From the IMG/VR virus record IMGVR_UViG_3300032215_000044, positions 1-24,273 of that record: a DNA stretch of 24,273 nucleotides; one strand, written 5' to 3'. This document shows positions 1 to 7,240 of the stretch, in pieces (position 1 is the first letter of the stretch; every line of letters starts with the position of its first letter). This stretch comes from a virus. The notes below the pieces were generated by a model. The model ran no database searches. It saw only the letters and a list, made by a program, of their open reading frames with translations, and had not been told where the DNA came from. The position numbers and the translations under genes were made by a program.

Positions 1-144
1 TCAAACTTCTTGGTTCAGGATTACATGGGTATTCAATGGCCTGTTAATCAGTTTGCTTATGAATTCTCAACTTACTTCCGTGGAACATTCTTCTGTACTG
101 CCCCAGCATGGAACGGTGCAGTCTCAGGAATTGTTAACGCATAG
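1..144 (+). CDS. Major capsid protein, C-terminal end (partial)
   Basis: Frame 1 is open from the window edge to a TAG at 142-144 and gives the last 47 residues of a protein, ending in GIVNA. It is rich in aromatic residues and Gly/Ala and would form the end of a capsid shell subunit. The assignment rests on position: it lies just upstream of a head-tail connector and tail genes, and a strong hairpin follows it, as is usual for the abundant capsid gene. The N-terminal part is outside the window, so the fold cannot be checked. Another head protein is possible but less likely. Confidence 0.6.
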   Translation, partial: SNFLVQDYMGIQWPVNQFAYEFSTYFRGTFFCTAPAWNGAVSGIVNA

Positions 145-160
145 CAATTAGTTAAATAGG

Positions 161-194
161 AAGGGGAGAGAGTCGTACATGCCTCTCTCCCCTT
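161..194 (+). terminator. Hairpin after the capsid gene
   Basis: A perfect 12-bp inverted repeat (161-172 with 183-194, purine arm AAGGGGAGAGAG) encloses a 10-nt loop. It lies 17 bases after the capsid stop. Only a short pyrimidine-rich tail (CTTCTA) follows, so it may be a partial terminator or an mRNA-stabilising 3' structure that sets capsid expression apart from the genes downstream. The ribosome binding site of the next gene (AAAGGAG, about 204-210) lies just after it. Confidence 0.55.
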
Positions 195-215
195 CTTCTA
201 ACAAAGGAGAAGGTA

Positions 216-503
216 GTGGCAAGATTGTTAGCAAGCGATGGCGGAGTGCGCGGAGTTGATATAACAACCGAACGCGGTACTCGTTCTTACAATCCTGACC
301 GCAAAGGTGTTATCACAGTTGATAATCCTAATCACGCAAAACAATTAAAATCAGAAGGCTTTTTTGAGGCTTCACTTATGGGGTCTGTTGCAAATAGCAG
401 TACTGTTGGATTTAATTGTACGGAATGTGGATTTGGAAGTTTCTTTCGCAAGTGTTCGCGTTGCGGACACAAGAATGGAACACCAGAAAGAGATGGTGAA
501 TAA
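216..503 (+). CDS. Small zinc-ribbon protein of the head-tail region
   Basis: A 95-residue protein with a GTG start preceded by AAAGGAG at a good distance. The N-terminal half is Gly/Arg/Asp-rich (MARLLASDGGVRGVD), and the C-terminal 30 residues hold two CxxC knuckles (CTEC and CSRC), a zinc ribbon. Short proteins with this N-terminus sit directly after the capsid gene in other actinophages, from memory, with no proven role; capsid decoration or a head-tail accessory function is a guess. Its stop overlaps the ATG of the next gene (TAATG), so it is translated with the connector genes. Confidence 0.7.
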   Translation: MARLLASDGGVRGVDITTERGTRSYNPDRKGVITVDNPNHAKQLKSEGFFEASLMGSVANSSTVGFNCTECGFGSFFRKCSRCGHKNGTPERDGE

Positions 504-670
504 TGACTGTTGGAATTACTACCATAACGCCACTTAATGAAAAGCCTTACATAACGGTTGCTGAATATCTTAACGCGCCAACTTCTATTGATTCTAGTAA
601 TTTAGTTGTAGGCGGTAATTCAGTCGCACAAACGGCAGAACTTTACAATGTAATTATTCGCGCCTCATAA
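503..670 (+). CDS. Head-tail connector, N-terminal fragment before an in-frame stop
   Basis: Starts at ATG 503, overlapping the previous stop, and runs 55 residues (MTVGITTITPLNEKPYITV...) to TAA 668-670. The end, NVIIRAS, reads like the first helix of phage head-tail connector/adaptor proteins and continues naturally into the ORF that begins at 674 in the same frame. I read the two as one connector gene (503-1393, 297 codons) broken by a single nonsense codon. Possible explanations are a sequencing error, a mutation, stop readthrough or a real two-piece protein. A separate 55-residue gene is the alternative. Confidence 0.6.
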   Translation: MTVGITTITPLNEKPYITVAEYLNAPTSIDSSNLVVGGNSVAQTAELYNVIIRAS

Positions 671-673
671 TTT

Positions 674-1393
674 ATGAACGAGTATTTAAACCAAGACTTA
701 AACGCCACCACAAATACAGAAAATCAACGCACCCGATTTACGCCAGAAGGTTTTATAGCGTTACACCCTAATAACAATCCTGTAATTTCTTTATCGGCAT
801 TTAGTTATGGTTCAACACCAAACAACATGACCTCGCTTTCAGATTGCTCTACTGTTTGGTTTGAAGACCAGCAAATCATTATTCCTGTATCTCAACTATC
901 AACAAGTTATTCAAGTCAAGGTCCGCTATCTTTTGGCGGCGCTGGAAGCAATAGAAATCAAATCTTTACCAGTTACACCTATGTTTCAGGATTTGTCAAC
1001 AACTTAATCTCGGTTGCAACCGCAGGTCAGACTTCATTAACAGTTCAAGATGCTACGGGAATTGTTGTTGGCATGACTTTAAGAATTACTGACGGCGCAA
1101 ATAGTGAAAGCGTTACAGTTGGAAGCACTTATACCTACGGCTCCACTACCGTGCCATTAGCCTCTGCGCTGTCATACAGCCACGCAAACACGATTACCTT
1201 AGGTAATATGCCAACCACCATTAAACAAGCCTGTATCCTTGTCACAACGGCTTTTCTGAAGATGCGTGGTGATTCATCAATGACTATGGCGCTTTCAGTT
1301 AATCCATCTCGTAATGTTACAAATAATTCACTTTACGGCACAGAAGTAAGCACCGCGTTACAAATGCTTGACCTTTACAGACGAGTCCGATAA
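674..1393 (+). CDS. Head-tail connector/adaptor protein, main part
   Basis: A 239-residue protein that would join the portal to the tail. It starts with FMNEYLNQDLNATTNTE if read through from upstream, or at ATG 674 if re-initiated. The ATG lies only 3 bases after TAA 668-670 and has no Shine-Dalgarno sequence of its own, which argues for translational coupling or for one interrupted gene. Residues around 40-80 (NPVISLSAFSYGSTP, then a TVWFEDQQIIIPVSQ-like strand pattern) resemble actinophage connector proteins. The Ser/Thr-rich middle (about 110-170) looks like an inserted beta domain. The tail terminator gene follows with a TAATG overlap. Confidence 0.6.
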   Translation: MNEYLNQDLNATTNTENQRTRFTPEGFIALHPNNNPVISLSAFSYGSTPNNMTSLSDCSTVWFEDQQIIIPVSQLSTSYSSQGPLSFGGAGSNRNQIFTSYTYVSGFVNNLISVATAGQTSLTVQDATGIVVGMTLRITDGANSESVTVGSTYTYGSTTVPLASALSYSHANTITLGNMPTTIKQACILVTTAFLKMRGDSSMTMALSVNPSRNVTNNSLYGTEVSTALQMLDLYRRVR

Positions 1394-1878
1394 TGAGTAG
1401 AAGTCAGGTACGCGGCGCGGTATCCGATTGGGTTGCGGTTGGTAATGTTACAAATCTAAATCAGGTTTGGACTTCATTTCCTAAGCGTATTGACTTCCAA
1501 GTAAATGCAACTCCAGGACAATTAACTCGCGCCGCCGCAGTTGTTTTTATATCTGCGGAAAGCGAGTCACGCGTTGCGATTGGTGGCGCTTATAGCGGTT
1601 GGAAAAGAATTGACTATGTAACTCATTTGCAAATCTTTTGTCATCAAATGTATCGTAATGCAGAAGATGGAATGAATGATTTTGATGCTTTAATTGATGA
1701 TGTCAAAGACCAATTAAGAGCAGGCGGACACACTCTTGACCAAGTAGGTTCAATTATCTGGCAAGCGGCAGAACCAGAAATAGCAGTTAGTTATGGGGAG
1801 CCAGTAACAAACGATAGTGGAGCAACCGAAACGTGGGCAGATATTCAATTTACTGTAACGCAAATGATTCAATCATAG
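1393..1878 (+). CDS. Tail terminator / tail completion protein (probable)
   Basis: A 161-residue soluble protein whose ATG overlaps the connector stop (TAATG). It has a mixed alpha/beta pattern and a central acidic helix (about residues 92-110, NAEDGMNDFDALIDDVKDQL) followed by repeated beta strands, in the size range of tail terminators that cap the tail tube. The order connector, this gene, a small gene, major tail protein is the expected place for a tail terminator in siphoviruses. There is no decisive motif, so the call rests on position, length and secondary-structure pattern. Confidence 0.55.
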   Translation: MSRSQVRGAVSDWVAVGNVTNLNQVWTSFPKRIDFQVNATPGQLTRAAAVVFISAESESRVAIGGAYSGWKRIDYVTHLQIFCHQMYRNAEDGMNDFDALIDDVKDQLRAGGHTLDQVGSIIWQAAEPEIAVSYGEPVTNDSGATETWADIQFTVTQMIQS

Positions 1879-1885
1879 GAGAAAA

Positions 1886-2029
1886 ATGAAGTTCAAATAT
1901 ACTGGCCAAGATGAGCGCATTATTGCGCCGTTAAGTTTAATCGTTAATTTGGGTGATATTATTGAAGCACCTGAAGATTTTTCTGCCTATAACTTTTCTG
2001 CCGTAACTTTAACAAAGGAGAAAGAATAA
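1886..2029 (+). CDS. Small hypothetical protein before the major tail gene
   Basis: A 47-residue ORF (MKFKYTGQDERIIAP...LTKEKE) with AGGAGAA just upstream of its ATG and a TAATG overlap with the major tail protein gene. It is predicted to be beta-rich with an acidic C-terminal third (LGDIIEAPEDF). Small proteins of this form often sit between tail terminator and tail tube genes of actinophages; no function is known to me. Spacing, ribosome site and overlap support a real gene. Confidence 0.65.
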   Translation: MKFKYTGQDERIIAPLSLIVNLGDIIEAPEDFSAYNFSAVTLTKEKE

Positions 2030-3015
2030 TGTCCGTCCAAGCATCCGTCCGTTCCTACTTAGGAATAGCGAAAGAAGCAACAAAAGGAACTGTGGTTGCG
2101 CCTACTGACTTCATTCCTGTTACAAAAGATTCATTTAAGCCAGTTGATGTAATCGACCCACTTTATGATATGGGTCTACGCGGTTCTAATGTAGTAAACT
2201 ATAACTATATTCCGGGACGCGCTCACTCAACCGTAGACTTTACTAGCGCAGTATTTGCCGACACGGTTGGCTATTCACTTGCTGGCGTTATGGGTTCAGT
2301 AGCAACAACTGGTTCAACTGCTCCTTACACTCACACGATTTCATTAAAGAACGCAAGTGCAACCGCCACAGATGCACAACCAATTTCTTATACGCTTACA
2401 GATTTTTATGCGGCTAATGTTCGTTCATATCCAGCGTGCCAATTTCATGATTTCTCGTTAAAGTTTAACGCAGATGGAATGCTTGAATATGATTCTAAAG
2501 CAACTGGTTGGTTAAGCAGTACTGTATCAACGCCATCGCCTACATTTTCTACAGTTCTACCAACACCAGTTTGGCAAGGTACTGTTTCAATTGGTGGTTC
2601 ATCTATCAGCAATTCAATTTCTGGCAATATAGACATGAAACGAAACGTAACTCCTATTTATGGAATTTCACAGACCCAGAATCCTTATCAAGTTTTCTTA
2701 GGTGGGTTAGAAGTATCTGGCAAAATTACTTTTGTAATGGAAGCAGATACAGAACTAACTCGCTACTTAACTAATACACAACCAGCCATTGTTCTTAATT
2801 GGGCTTATGGAACAGGTTCTACTGCTGTTCAGATTCAAGCAACTCTTACTAAGGGTGCTTATACTGCCGCGGCAATTGACCGAGGAACTGACATGGTAGA
2901 GATTTCTGTTGATATTAACGGAATGTCTAATACAACAGATGCGGGTTCAACTGGTGGGTATGCACCTATTAAGTGGGTTTTGCAAAACGCAAAGGCATCA
3001 GGCACCTACGCCTAA
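2029..3015 (+). CDS. Major tail protein (tail tube subunit)
   Basis: A 328-residue protein with AAAGGAG upstream and ATG at 2029. The N-terminus (SVQASVRSYLGIAKEATKGTVVAPTDFIPV) is typical of siphovirus major tail proteins: YLGIAKE(x)TKGT followed by a proline strand. The rest is beta-rich, with many Thr/Ser/Gly residues and the pattern SGKITFVMEADTE in the C-terminal third. It would polymerise into the hollow tail tube around the tape measure. The gene is followed by a long hairpin (3024-3080), as expected for a product made in large amounts, and then by the tail assembly chaperones. Confidence 0.85.
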   Translation: MSVQASVRSYLGIAKEATKGTVVAPTDFIPVTKDSFKPVDVIDPLYDMGLRGSNVVNYNYIPGRAHSTVDFTSAVFADTVGYSLAGVMGSVATTGSTAPYTHTISLKNASATATDAQPISYTLTDFYAANVRSYPACQFHDFSLKFNADGMLEYDSKATGWLSSTVSTPSPTFSTVLPTPVWQGTVSIGGSSISNSISGNIDMKRNVTPIYGISQTQNPYQVFLGGLEVSGKITFVMEADTELTRYLTNTQPAIVLNWAYGTGSTAVQIQATLTKGAYTAAAIDRGTDMVEISVDINGMSNTTDAGSTGGYAPIKWVLQNAKASGTYA

Positions 3016-3023
3016 TTAAATGT

Positions 3024-3080
3024 GACAGAGGGAGAAATGGTCGTAGCAGCCGCCTTCCCTGCTCCTACTCTCCCTCTGTC
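3024..3080 (+). terminator. Long-loop hairpin after the major tail gene
   Basis: A perfect 12-bp inverted repeat (GACAGAGGGAGA at 3024-3035, its complement at 3069-3080) encloses 33 nt that hold a second 5-bp stem (AGCAG 3045-3049 with CTGCT 3059-3063). It fills the 100-nt gap between the tail tube stop and the chaperone ATG. No U-run follows, so it may attenuate or stabilise transcripts rather than terminate fully. A similar hairpin follows the capsid gene. Confidence 0.5.
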
Positions 3081-3115
3081 GCTTAACTTGAAGGCAACTA
3101 ACGAAAGGCAAAATC

Positions 3116-3472
3116 ATGGCAGGTAAGACGATTAAACTCCCTAAGTCTGGCGCAACAGTTGTTCTGCGAGACCCTTTAACGCTTAAAGTAAAAGACCGCA
3201 ATAAAGTCTATGCGGCCGCAAGTGAAGCCGAAGGATTGTTACAAGGGGTTTATTTTATTCAAGGCATTGTGGCAATTTTGGTTGAATCATGGACTTTAGA
3301 GTTAATTATTCCATCAGTTTCTGCTTCGTCTTTAGAAGAATTAGCAATTGAAGATTACGACACTTTAGCCGCCGAAGCAAAAGAAGTTCAAAATGCGTTA
3401 TTCCCAATTCTGGGGGAAACGGTTGAAGGTGCGAAAGATATTGATAGCCCTTTCGACAACTCCAACGGCTAA
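3116..3472 (+). CDS. Tail assembly chaperone, short (G-type) product
   Basis: A 118-residue protein with CGAAAGGC upstream of its ATG. It sits between the major tail protein and the tape measure region, the invariant place for tail assembly chaperones, and overlaps a -1 frame ORF as in lambda G/GT and most siphoviruses. It opens with a beta-rich stretch (GKTIKLPKSGATVVLRDPL) and ends in an acidic helical tail (residues 80-118). The slippery heptamer CCCTTTC at 3448-3454 lies eight codons before the stop. It would hold the tape measure during tail assembly and is not part of the virion. Confidence 0.85.
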   Translation: MAGKTIKLPKSGATVVLRDPLTLKVKDRNKVYAAASEAEGLLQGVYFIQGIVAILVESWTLELIIPSVSASSLEELAIEDYDTLAAEAKEVQNALFPILGETVEGAKDIDSPFDNSNG

Positions 3473-3660
3473 AATGGCTGTTGGACGGGAGACAAAGACA
3501 TAAAGATTTTACCTATCCAGACACGGAATGGTTCTATTATTTATGTGCAGAAAGATTTGGTTGGACGCCTAACGAAGTTGATGAGCAACCTGCTCGGATA
3601 ATTGATTGGGTCATAGCAATTTCTTTAACAGTAAAGGAGATGGAAAATGATAACCAGTAA
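3116..3660 (+). CDS. Tail assembly chaperone, frameshifted (GT-type) product
   Basis: A -1 slip on C CCT TTC lets ribosomes continue from 3454 in the -1 frame to TAA 3658-3660 (join 3116..3454 and 3454..3660), giving 181 residues. The added 68-residue T domain contains LLDGRQRHKDF, then TEWFYYLCAERFGWTPNEVDE and DWVIAISL, which looks like genuine coding sequence with a conserved-type aromatic helix. It has no start codon and ribosome site of its own at a useful place. It would bridge tape measure and tail tube subunits. The frameshift itself is inferred from sequence; the arrangement is well established in the family. Confidence 0.85.
3448..3454 (+). promoter_or_regulatory. -1 programmed ribosomal frameshift site
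   Basis: CCCTTTC fits X XXY YYZ exactly in the chaperone frame (agC CCT TTC). After slippage, both tRNAs re-pair on CCC and TTT. The zero-frame stop is 18 bases downstream. I see no obvious strong pseudoknot, though CG-rich sequence around 3461-3495 could pair. Confidence 0.85.
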
Positions 3661-4027
3661 TCTATCTCTTGTACGCAAAAAACTAACTAAAGACACTTTA
3701 AGTATTGATGTAAAAGCCCGTCTCATGAGAGATGAAATGGCTATAACTTTTACACAATTAGCGCACGAACAAATTAGAAAAAGCGGCGACCCTAAACCAG
3801 ATGAACCGCCAGTAAATAGAACTGGTAATTTACGTCGCTCAATTAAACCAATGAAATTTCGCGTAGGTTTTGGTTCTTATGGCGCAATAGTAGGACCAAC
3901 TGTTATTTATGGACGAATTCTTGAACTAGGATTTCCTAACGGCAATAAGTATCCTTATATGAAACCAGCATTTAAGAAATTTCAAGAAGTTTATCCTGCT
4001 ATTCTTGCTAAATACTACGGACATTAG
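3647..4027 (+). CDS. HK97 gp10-like structural protein
   Basis: A 126-residue basic protein with AAAGGAG upstream of its ATG; it overlaps the end of the frameshifted chaperone by 14 bases. The core pattern NRTGNLRRSI, then GAIVGPTVIYGRILELGFPN and KYPYMKPAFKK, is the signature of the HK97 gp10 family, whose members act at the head-tail joint or tail tube end. Those proteins usually lie upstream of the major tail gene; here it sits between chaperones and tape measure, a less common position. A tail-tip or tail-tube accessory role is therefore possible. Confidence 0.7.
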   Translation: MITSNLSLVRKKLTKDTLSIDVKARLMRDEMAITFTQLAHEQIRKSGDPKPDEPPVNRTGNLRRSIKPMKFRVGFGSYGAIVGPTVIYGRILELGFPNGNKYPYMKPAFKKFQEVYPAILAKYYGH

Positions 4028-4038
4028 GGGAGATAATT

Positions 4039-5307
4039 ATGTTCTATCCACCCGTTATATTTGAAGTCCGCGCTCATGTCGGTCAAGCAATTGCTGAACT
4101 TAAAACCCTTAATGCGCAACTTGCCAAAATAGAAGTCACGGCTGGCGCTTCTGGAGTTGCACTTGCTCGAATGGGCGTTATGAGCAAAATGGCTGGAACT
4201 GCATTGTTAGGTATTGGCTCAGTCGCAGGGATTGTTGCAGTAACAAGTCTTGAAGCGTTAGACAAAGTTGAAGTCGCGCAAGCGAACTTAACAACTGCAA
4301 TTGAAAATACTGGCGTTGCTTATTCAGACGCCGAACCTTATGTTAATAAGCAAGTTGTCGCTATGCGCAAACTTGGATTTACACAAAAAGATGTATTAGG
4401 CGGACTTGCTTATATGACTGCCGCTCTCGGAAGTCCTAAAAAAGCATTAGATTCATTATCTGTTGCCGCTGATATGGCGCGATTTAAACACATGAGTTTG
4501 GCTGATGCTGGACGATTGTTAGCAAAAGCAAGCACGGGTCAAGCAAGAGGTTTGGCTGACTTAGGTTTGCGTATGGGTGTCACCATTAAAAAGGGTGCAA
4601 CTTATGCCGAAATTCTTAAAGCAATTGAAGATAGAACTAAAGGTGCGGCTGACGCTTACAAACACACATTAGGCGGAAGTCTTGAAGTTGCAAAGGCTAA
4701 CTTTGAAGCATTACAAATACAAATTGGAACTTATCTTTTACCTTATGCTATTCAATTTACTGACTGGATAACTAATACGGCTATTCCAAAAATGAAAGAA
4801 TTTTTTGAATATATTAAAACACACACTGGTCAAGTCCAAGCATTAGGAATTGCAATTGCAGCAATTTGGATTGGTTCTAAAATAGCGGCTGGAGTTACTG
4901 CGACAATTGTTGTCGTTCGAAGTCTTATTGCTGTTTATACCGCGTTAAAAGTTGCGGCTGGTTTAGCAATGATTGCAGAAGCGGGTGCAACAGGGGGGGT
5001 AAGTTTAATCGCGGCAGGTGGGGCAATGGCGGCGGCTACGGCATTGCTTGCTGGTGTTAGCGTTCTTGCAAACAAAGCGGGTCAAGATCATGGATCAACC
5101 GCAAAACCTTTTACGACTCCAATGAGTATATCAGGTCAAACGCCTGTTCCTAAAAAACCTGGCAGTATTCAAGGTAAAGGCGTAAAAATAATTCCACCAA
5201 AATCAACTGTTGTTCAAAATATTACGGTCTACGCATCAAATACAAATGATATTTCTAAAAAATTATCCAAAGCCGCCTCAAACGGTTTGCCGATTGGGAA
5301 GAAATGA
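4039..5307 (+). CDS. Tape measure protein (short)
   Basis: A 422-residue protein located after the chaperones and before the distal tail gene. It has an N-terminal coiled region (VGQAIAELKTLNAQLAKIEV), hydrophobic segments near residues 50-70 and 264-350 (AAIWIGSKIAAG, IAVYTALKVAAGLAMIAEAG), and a Lys/Pro-rich C-terminus. TMPs of this type contain conserved ALGSPKKAL and RGLADLGL-like helices. TMP length sets tail length; about 0.15 nm per residue predicts a tail of roughly 60 nm, so a short siphovirus tail. Membrane-like segments may help DNA entry. The stop overlaps the next ATG (ATGA). Confidence 0.85.
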   Translation: MFYPPVIFEVRAHVGQAIAELKTLNAQLAKIEVTAGASGVALARMGVMSKMAGTALLGIGSVAGIVAVTSLEALDKVEVAQANLTTAIENTGVAYSDAEPYVNKQVVAMRKLGFTQKDVLGGLAYMTAALGSPKKALDSLSVAADMARFKHMSLADAGRLLAKASTGQARGLADLGLRMGVTIKKGATYAEILKAIEDRTKGAADAYKHTLGGSLEVAKANFEALQIQIGTYLLPYAIQFTDWITNTAIPKMKEFFEYIKTHTGQVQALGIAIAAIWIGSKIAAGVTATIVVVRSLIAVYTALKVAAGLAMIAEAGATGGVSLIAAGGAMAAATALLAGVSVLANKAGQDHGSTAKPFTTPMSISGQTPVPKKPGSIQGKGVKIIPPKSTVVQNITVYASNTNDISKKLSKAASNGLPIGKK

Positions 5308-6104
5308 CACTTAGTAACTATCAAATAACTTTTAATGGCTTAACTATTGGTTCTGGCACTCAGTATCAAATTACAAATTATGACGGTCTTGGCGGTACTG
5401 CACCGTTGCGCATACAAGACGAAAATCGTGGGTATATTGATGGCTCGTATTCAGGTAGAGATTTTTATGATGAACGGACTGTAACAATTGATATGTTAGT
5501 GCTTGGCGATGCTAGTCATTCTGCTCAGTATTATTATCAACTTTTACAGTCCGCGTTTGCGCCGCAATCCGTTGGTTTATATGTAGACCCTACTGGCAAT
5601 ACACCAACCGCCAGCCAATTACAATTATTTACTTATAGATTAACTAGCGATACTGGCGACAAGCGTTTATATGGTCGCGCAAGAGGATTAACTACGCCAA
5701 TTGATGCCGACTTTACTTATGGTTATATTGTCACGCAAGCGCAATTTTCATTTCCAGACCCGCGCTATTATGACGATACAGGAACCACAAAAACTGGTAC
5801 AAGTTTTACTTTGTCAAATAGCGGTTGGGCAATTTCATGTCCTGTTATTACTATTGCTTCTTGTAATGCAAGCGGCACAATTACAGACGGCACTTCAACA
5901 ATGTCATTTTCTGGTTTGACTGCCGCGCACGCGCTGACAATAGATTTATTACAGCGCGTTGTTTATTATGATGGCTACCCTGCGCGTAATTTTATGACTT
6001 CCGCAAGTACAGGTTGGTTGCAAATTAACCCTAATACAAGTTCGGTTACTTGGACAAGTACTGTTGGTTCAATGTCTGTTACATATAGGAATGCTTTTAT
6101 CTAA
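5304..6104 (+). CDS. Distal tail protein (Dit-like)
   Basis: A 266-residue protein starting in an ATGA overlap with the tape measure. The N-terminal domain has the siphovirus tail component pattern: ITFNGLTIGSG, then RDFYDERTVTIDMLVLGD with a galectin-like beta region, and DPRYYDDTG near residue 152, which begins the C-terminal domain. Dit forms the hub ring joining the tail tube to the baseplate or fibres. The order TMP, Dit, hub protein, fibre supports this. The next gene overlaps by one base. Confidence 0.8.
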   Translation: MTLSNYQITFNGLTIGSGTQYQITNYDGLGGTAPLRIQDENRGYIDGSYSGRDFYDERTVTIDMLVLGDASHSAQYYYQLLQSAFAPQSVGLYVDPTGNTPTASQLQLFTYRLTSDTGDKRLYGRARGLTTPIDADFTYGYIVTQAQFSFPDPRYYDDTGTTKTGTSFTLSNSGWAISCPVITIASCNASGTITDGTSTMSFSGLTAAHALTIDLLQRVVYYDGYPARNFMTSASTGWLQINPNTSSVTWTSTVGSMSVTYRNAFI

Positions 6105-7240
6105 TGGCTACGGCTGAGTTTAGATATGTAATTACAAAAGTTTATCAAAGCGGTTCTACTGCAAACCCAATTATTGCAGAACTTCCTTTTACTAATGTTA
6201 ATTTTACTCAGCAGTTAAACTCTATTGGTACATTTCAAGGCGAAGTTTTGCTATCGGGAATTAACTCGTATGACTTAAATGTTTACAACAGTACAATTCC
6301 GGGTCAGACAATTCTTTGGGTTTTGTATTCGAACCCACCAACCTTTAGCGGTATTCCTGTTTGGTCGGGAGTTATTTGGAATCGTGAATATGATTCTGAT
6401 TCACAAACATTACACATAACAGCGCAAGAAATGATGAGTCTTTATCAACGCCGCCGTATTGCCACTACTAAAACTTATACAGCACAAGACCCTACATATA
6501 TTGCTTACAATCTTTTAACCTACACAGAAGCAAGGTCGTATGGTAAGACTGGGTTAACAAATAACTCTCCAGTTTCATCTGGGCTTACAACAACAAGAGT
6601 GTATAACGCTTATGAATACAAAACCGTATATCAAGCAATTAAAGATTTGGCAACTGGATATTTTGATTTTAAGATTAAACCTTCGGCCGCTACTGGCGTA
6701 TTAACTAACAAATTTTATATTGGTATTCCGTTGGGAACTGTTTATAGTTCGTCAGACCAGTATGCTTCTGTGTTTCAATTTCCGGGAAATGTTATTTCAT
6801 ATTCCTTTCCCGAAGATGGGCAACAGGCGGCAAATGTTCTTTACGGTTTGGGGTATGGTGCAAATGGAACTAAATTAGTGGCAACTGCTACCGATTCTGG
6901 TATGTATACGAATGGTTTTCCACTATTAGAAGATTCGGCAAATTATGTAGATATTGGTGACATTAACTTGCTAAAGAAAGTAACACTAGGGCAACTAAAT
7001 GCAACTTCTTATCCGCCAACTACTATTCAAATTGTCATTGCACCTTATGTAGACCCTTACTATACGGAATACAATATTGGAGATGAAGTTCGCTTAGATA
7101 TTCGTGACGATTATTTCCCGACTGGGCTTAATGGATTTATTTTACGCATTGTTGCAATTAGCGTTAATCCTGGAGAGAATGGTCCAAGTAGAGTAACGCT
7201 TACACTTACTAGACAATTAGCGGCTGGGTCGGTGACATAA
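6104..7240 (+). CDS. Minor tail / baseplate hub protein (ReqiPepy6 Gp37-like)
   Basis: A 378-residue protein beginning MATAEFRYVITKVYQ; the ATG overlaps the Dit stop. The pattern FTQQLNSIGTFQGEVLLSG, then ILWVLY...WSGVIWNREYD and LHITAQEMMSLYQRRRI, is typical of actinophage minor tail proteins related to Gp37 of ReqiPepy6 and to Tal/gp27-like hub proteins. The C-terminal third has VDPYYTEYNIGDEVRLDIRDDYFP, a conserved-type beta element of this family. It would sit at the tail tip and hold the receptor-binding fibre encoded next. No lytic domain is apparent. Confidence 0.75.
   Translation: MATAEFRYVITKVYQSGSTANPIIAELPFTNVNFTQQLNSIGTFQGEVLLSGINSYDLNVYNSTIPGQTILWVLYSNPPTFSGIPVWSGVIWNREYDSDSQTLHITAQEMMSLYQRRRIATTKTYTAQDPTYIAYNLLTYTEARSYGKTGLTNNSPVSSGLTTTRVYNAYEYKTVYQAIKDLATGYFDFKIKPSAATGVLTNKFYIGIPLGTVYSSSDQYASVFQFPGNVISYSFPEDGQQAANVLYGLGYGANGTKLVATATDSGMYTNGFPLLEDSANYVDIGDINLLKKVTLGQLNATSYPPTTIQIVIAPYVDPYYTEYNIGDEVRLDIRDDYFPTGLNGFILRIVAISVNPGENGPSRVTLTLTRQLAAGSVT

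Noticed and set aside
668-670. TAA as a reassigned sense codon
   Set aside because: TAA ends many genes here, often in TAATG overlaps, so general reassignment is not credible.
2508-2774. Alternative-frame ORF inside the major tail gene
   Set aside because: Fully inside a confident gene, no ribosome site, low-complexity composition.
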